Positions 61,871 to 64,000 of a stretch of 64,000 nt of DNA are shown here, in pieces. The stretch lies in the NCBI RefSeq assembly GCF_024138165.1, contig NZ_CP100002.1, positions 124,001 to 188,000 of the forward strand. Reading direction: 5' to 3'. This DNA is from Halorussus vallis. Its GTDB lineage: Archaea > Halobacteriota > Halobacteria > Halobacteriales > Haladaptataceae. Below the pieces are notes generated by a model, which was given only the letters and a program-made list of their open reading frames with translations, ran no database searches and was not told the DNA's origin. A program made the position numbers and the translations under genes. Numbering within the stretch: position 1 is the first letter of the stretch; every line of letters starts with the position of its first letter.

Positions 61871-63046
61871 TTAGTCCGTTAGCGCCTCCTCGCTGGCCGC
61901 GCAGTTGTTGGGGCCAAGTTCCAGTTCGAACGCGCTCTCGTCGTCGGGCGACTCACGTCCCGTGTTGGTAGCGATGATGTCCTCGTAATTGGCCGGACGC
62001 GGGGGCATATCAGTGACGATGAATTCGACGAACTCGTCTTCGTCCATCGTCAGTGCGTCCATCGTCTCCTCCAGCGCGCCGAGTTTGGCCGTGTATGTCC
62101 CGTCGTCGTTCGGCGTCGCCGAGTCGCTAAAGTGCGCAGGTGCGACGACCGTGTCGTCAGGTAAGGTCAGCATGCGCTGGGTGAGACTTGTGTAGAGGGT
62201 CTTTGCCGCGTTCTTCGCAGCTTCGGGGTCTTCGAGGTCCGGCCGAGCCACGCTCTCTGTGAACAGGCCGTCGCCGGTGAACAGCACGTCGCCGACCTTG
62301 TAGGAGGTCATCCCGGTCGTGTGGCCGGGCGTGTGAACAACCTCGATATCCACGTTGCCGACGCCGAGAGTGTCACCGTCCGAAACGGTTTCGTAGGGCC
62401 GGTCGTACTCGACGCCGCGCTCCACGGCGGGGTCGGGTAGAACCGCCGTCGCGTCGGTCTCGTCGGCCAGGTTACGAATTCCGGAGATGTGGTCTGCGTG
62501 GACGTGCGTGTCGAGCACGTACTCGAGTTCGGCATCGAGAGCGTTCACGTCTCGCAGGTAGTCGTCCGTGAACGCTCGCAAGGGGTCGACGACCGCGGCC
62601 TCGCCGTCGGAAACGACGAGGTACGCGAGACAGCCGCTGGAGGGCCGGCGGTACTGTGCGATCGTGGCGTCCGCGTCGGTGTCCAGTTCCGTGTACTCGT
62701 AGATACGCGCCCAACCCTTCATTCCGCGCTCGAGGTGGTTGACGTCGTACTCCTCGTCTTCGAGGTGGTCGGCGACCATTTCGCTAGAGCCGCCTTTCCC
62801 GCAAAGGACGGTGATCTGCTGGTCCTCGGGAAGGTTCGCGAGCAACTCCCCCGGGATGCCATCCAGAAGCTCGAAGTACGGGTAGTTCACGACGTCGACG
62901 TTCTCAGCGTCAATGCGCCATTCTTCGAAGTCGTCTTCTGCGCGTACGTCGAGGAGGAAGACGTCCTCACCGCTGTCGATGTGCTCTTTCAACTCGTCGG
63001 GCGTGATCGATTCGACTGTTCTCCCGGAAGGGCTCGATTCGGTCAT
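61871..63046 (-). CDS. Rhodanese plus metallo-beta-lactamase protein 2
   Basis: A 391-residue paralogue of the protein at 58146-59270: rhodanese domain (FLLDVRAEDDFEEWRIDAEN, then ITVLCGKGGSSEMVADHL with the active-site Cys) and metallo-beta-lactamase domain (LDTHVHADHISGIRNLAD, VHTPGHTTGMTSYKVG, LFTGDGLF, APAHFSDSA). It ends ELGPNNCAASEEALTD, sharing the LGPNNCAA tail with copy 1. Expected to act on persulfides inside the cell. An AT-rich TATA-like element about 30 bases upstream supports the ATG at 63046. Confidence 0.88.
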   Translation of the reverse strand: MTESSPSGRTVESITPDELKEHIDSGEDVFLLDVRAEDDFEEWRIDAENVDVVNYPYFELLDGIPGELLANLPEDQQITVLCGKGGSSEMVADHLEDEEYDVNHLERGMKGWARIYEYTELDTDADATIAQYRRPSSGCLAYLVVSDGEAAVVDPLRAFTDDYLRDVNALDAELEYVLDTHVHADHISGIRNLADETDATAVLPDPAVERGVEYDRPYETVSDGDTLGVGNVDIEVVHTPGHTTGMTSYKVGDVLFTGDGLFTESVARPDLEDPEAAKNAAKTLYTSLTQRMLTLPDDTVVAPAHFSDSATPNDDGTYTAKLGALEETMDALTMDEDEFVEFIVTDMPPRPANYEDIIATNTGRESPDDESAFELELGPNNCAASEEALTD

Positions 63047-63072
63047 CGTCACTCGTGTCTCTCTTCGGCGCC

Positions 63073-63080
63073 CAAATAAG
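63073..63080 (-). promoter_or_regulatory. TATA box of the rhodanese-YeeE operon
   Basis: Reads CTTATTTG on the minus strand, about 30 bases from the start codon of the rhodanese/metallo-beta-lactamase gene. Confidence 0.4.
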
Positions 63081-63249
63081 ACTTTGCATAGTAATCCAAA
63101 GACAGTACAATATTGATTCGGCGTTCGGGGGCCGTAACGCCGTTTTCGTGCCGGTACGCTATAATCGCATTTTGATTGTGCGCGAACTCCGAACCACTAC
63201 CGACACGCTTTTACTACCCGGAGCAATATTGGGCAGTGAAGTCAATACC

Positions 63250-63492
63250 ATGACTGAATACGAGATTACCGAGACGCTCGACGTGAAAGGACAGAACTGC
63301 CCGATGCCCGTCGTGAAGACGAAGCAGTCCATCGACGAACTCGACGAGGGAGACGTCCTCGAGGTCCTCGCAACCGACCCAGGAAGCACGAGTGATCTCG
63401 GCGGATGGGCAGAAACGACCAACGGTGTCGAACTGATCGAACAGGAGGAGGGAGACAACCTCTACAAGCACTACGTCCGGAAGACGGAGTAA
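63250..63492 (+). CDS. tusA: TusA-family sulfur carrier
   Basis: An 80-residue TusA/SirA-type protein with the sulfur-carrying Cys in the conserved CPMP motif (VKGQNCPMPVVKTKQSID). TusA proteins receive persulfide from rhodaneses and DsrE and pass it to acceptors. It is divergent from the rhodanese-YeeE operon and is followed after 2 bases by the DsrE-like gene on the same strand, so these two are an operon. Confidence 0.93.
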   Translation: MTEYEITETLDVKGQNCPMPVVKTKQSIDELDEGDVLEVLATDPGSTSDLGGWAETTNGVELIEQEEGDNLYKHYVRKTE

Positions 63493-63494
63493 AC

Positions 63495-64000
63495 ATGAGT
63501 ACGGATACTCCCTCCACGTCAGCCGACGCCGCGACCGAGACGGACGTAGCCGCGCTCGAATCCCGCATCGAGGAACTGGAGTCAGAACTCGCCGACCTCG
63601 AAAGCAAGACCGACGAGGGTGCTGAGAAGATGTCGATCATTGCAACGAAGGGGACGTTGGACATGGCGTACCCGCCGCTCATCCTCGCGAGCACGGCGGC
63701 CGCGTTCGGGTGGGAGGTGACGGTCTTCCACACCTTCTGGGGACTGGATATCCTCCACGAGGAGCGCTCGAAGAATCTCAAGCTGAGTTCGGTCGGTAAT
63801 CCTAACATGCCACTTCTCAATGCGATTGCGGCGCTTCCCGGAATGGATCGCGTGACGACCAGGATGATGGAGCGACAGATCGAGGACAACGACACCGCGA
63901 CTATCGAGGAACTCGTCGAAACGTCGTTGGACATGGGTGTGGAGTTTCAGGCGTGTCAGATGACGATCGACCTGATGGACTACGACGAAGACGACTTCTA
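63495..64000 (+). CDS. DsrE/DsrF-like protein, cut by window edge
   Basis: The first 168 codons of a DsrE2-type protein. A coiled-coil N-terminal stretch (AALESRIEELESELADLESK) is followed by the DsrE core (MSIIATKGTLDMAYPPLILA, FGWEVTVFHTFWGLDI) and the Cys region GVEFQACQMTIDLMDYDE. These proteins carry sulfane sulfur and work with TusA and rhodaneses. The 3' end lies beyond the window. Confidence 0.85.
   Translation, partial: MSTDTPSTSADAATETDVAALESRIEELESELADLESKTDEGAEKMSIIATKGTLDMAYPPLILASTAAAFGWEVTVFHTFWGLDILHEERSKNLKLSSVGNPNMPLLNAIAALPGMDRVTTRMMERQIEDNDTATIEELVETSLDMGVEFQACQMTIDLMDYDEDDF

Overview
The window is from an extremely halophilic archaeon (class Halobacteria). The proteins are strongly acidic and Asp/Glu-rich, third codon positions are GC-rich, and promoters are AT-rich TATA boxes 25-35 bases ahead of leaderless or nearly leaderless starts. 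Secreted proteins carry Tat signals or lipoboxes followed by Thr-rich stalks. Haloarchaeal families recur: HalX response regulators, bacterio-opsin-activator-type HTH, KaiC-like ATPases, Orc1/Cdc6 and a halocyanin domain. I cannot fix the genus.

Left part (1-25.3 kb). After a cupin gene, a cytochrome P450 and a solo TnpB element come three surface-sugar loci. These are an asparagine-synthase-like protein, a minus-strand operon (GT2, DUF354, GT4, multi-spanning membrane protein) with overlapping start/stop codons, and a plus-strand pair (small membrane protein plus UDP-sugar dehydrogenase). A UDP-GlcNAc supply set follows: glmS (15.9 kb), a GlmU-like nucleotidyltransferase (22.3 kb) and glmM (24.0 kb). 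Between glmS and the last two lies a replication origin: inverted and direct copies of TTCACTGGAAACCCGGTGTG flank an AT-rich stretch next to orc1/cdc6.

Middle (25.3-44.7 kb). This holds a PadR regulator, a VOC protein, an alkaline-phosphatase-superfamily enzyme, two related small proteins and two translationally coupled asparagine-synthase-like proteins. A signalling block follows: PAS histidine kinase, KaiC-like ATPase, HTH activator, then a co-directional set of RecA-like/wHTH protein, HalX regulator, second KaiC-like ATPase and second kinase. Two winged-helix membrane proteins (14.5 and 44.1 kb) are close duplicates. Intergenic gaps from 3 to 37 kb contain at least fourteen long, nearly perfect, unrelated palindromes.

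Right part (44.7-64 kb). This accessory tract contains a lower-GC island (lipoprotein, Cys-containing Tat-secreted protein, frameshifted DDE transposase), a tyrosine recombinase, a HEPN/MNT toxin-antitoxin pair, and a ParA operon. Upstream of parA is a 286-base array with a strict 13-base period, likely a centromere. Next are a broken NirK-halocyanin gene, a truncated haemoglobin, two DoxX proteins and an MFS carrier, then a sulfur module: two rhodanese/metallo-beta-lactamase proteins, TSUP exporter, two YeeE/YedE halves, TusA and DsrE, the last cut by the window edge.

The observations most likely to be new are the 13-base ParA-linked array, the variant origin repeats, very short upstream ORFs that end on the start codon of glmS and of the phosphodiesterase gene, and three asparagine-synthase homologues all lacking the glutaminase cysteine.
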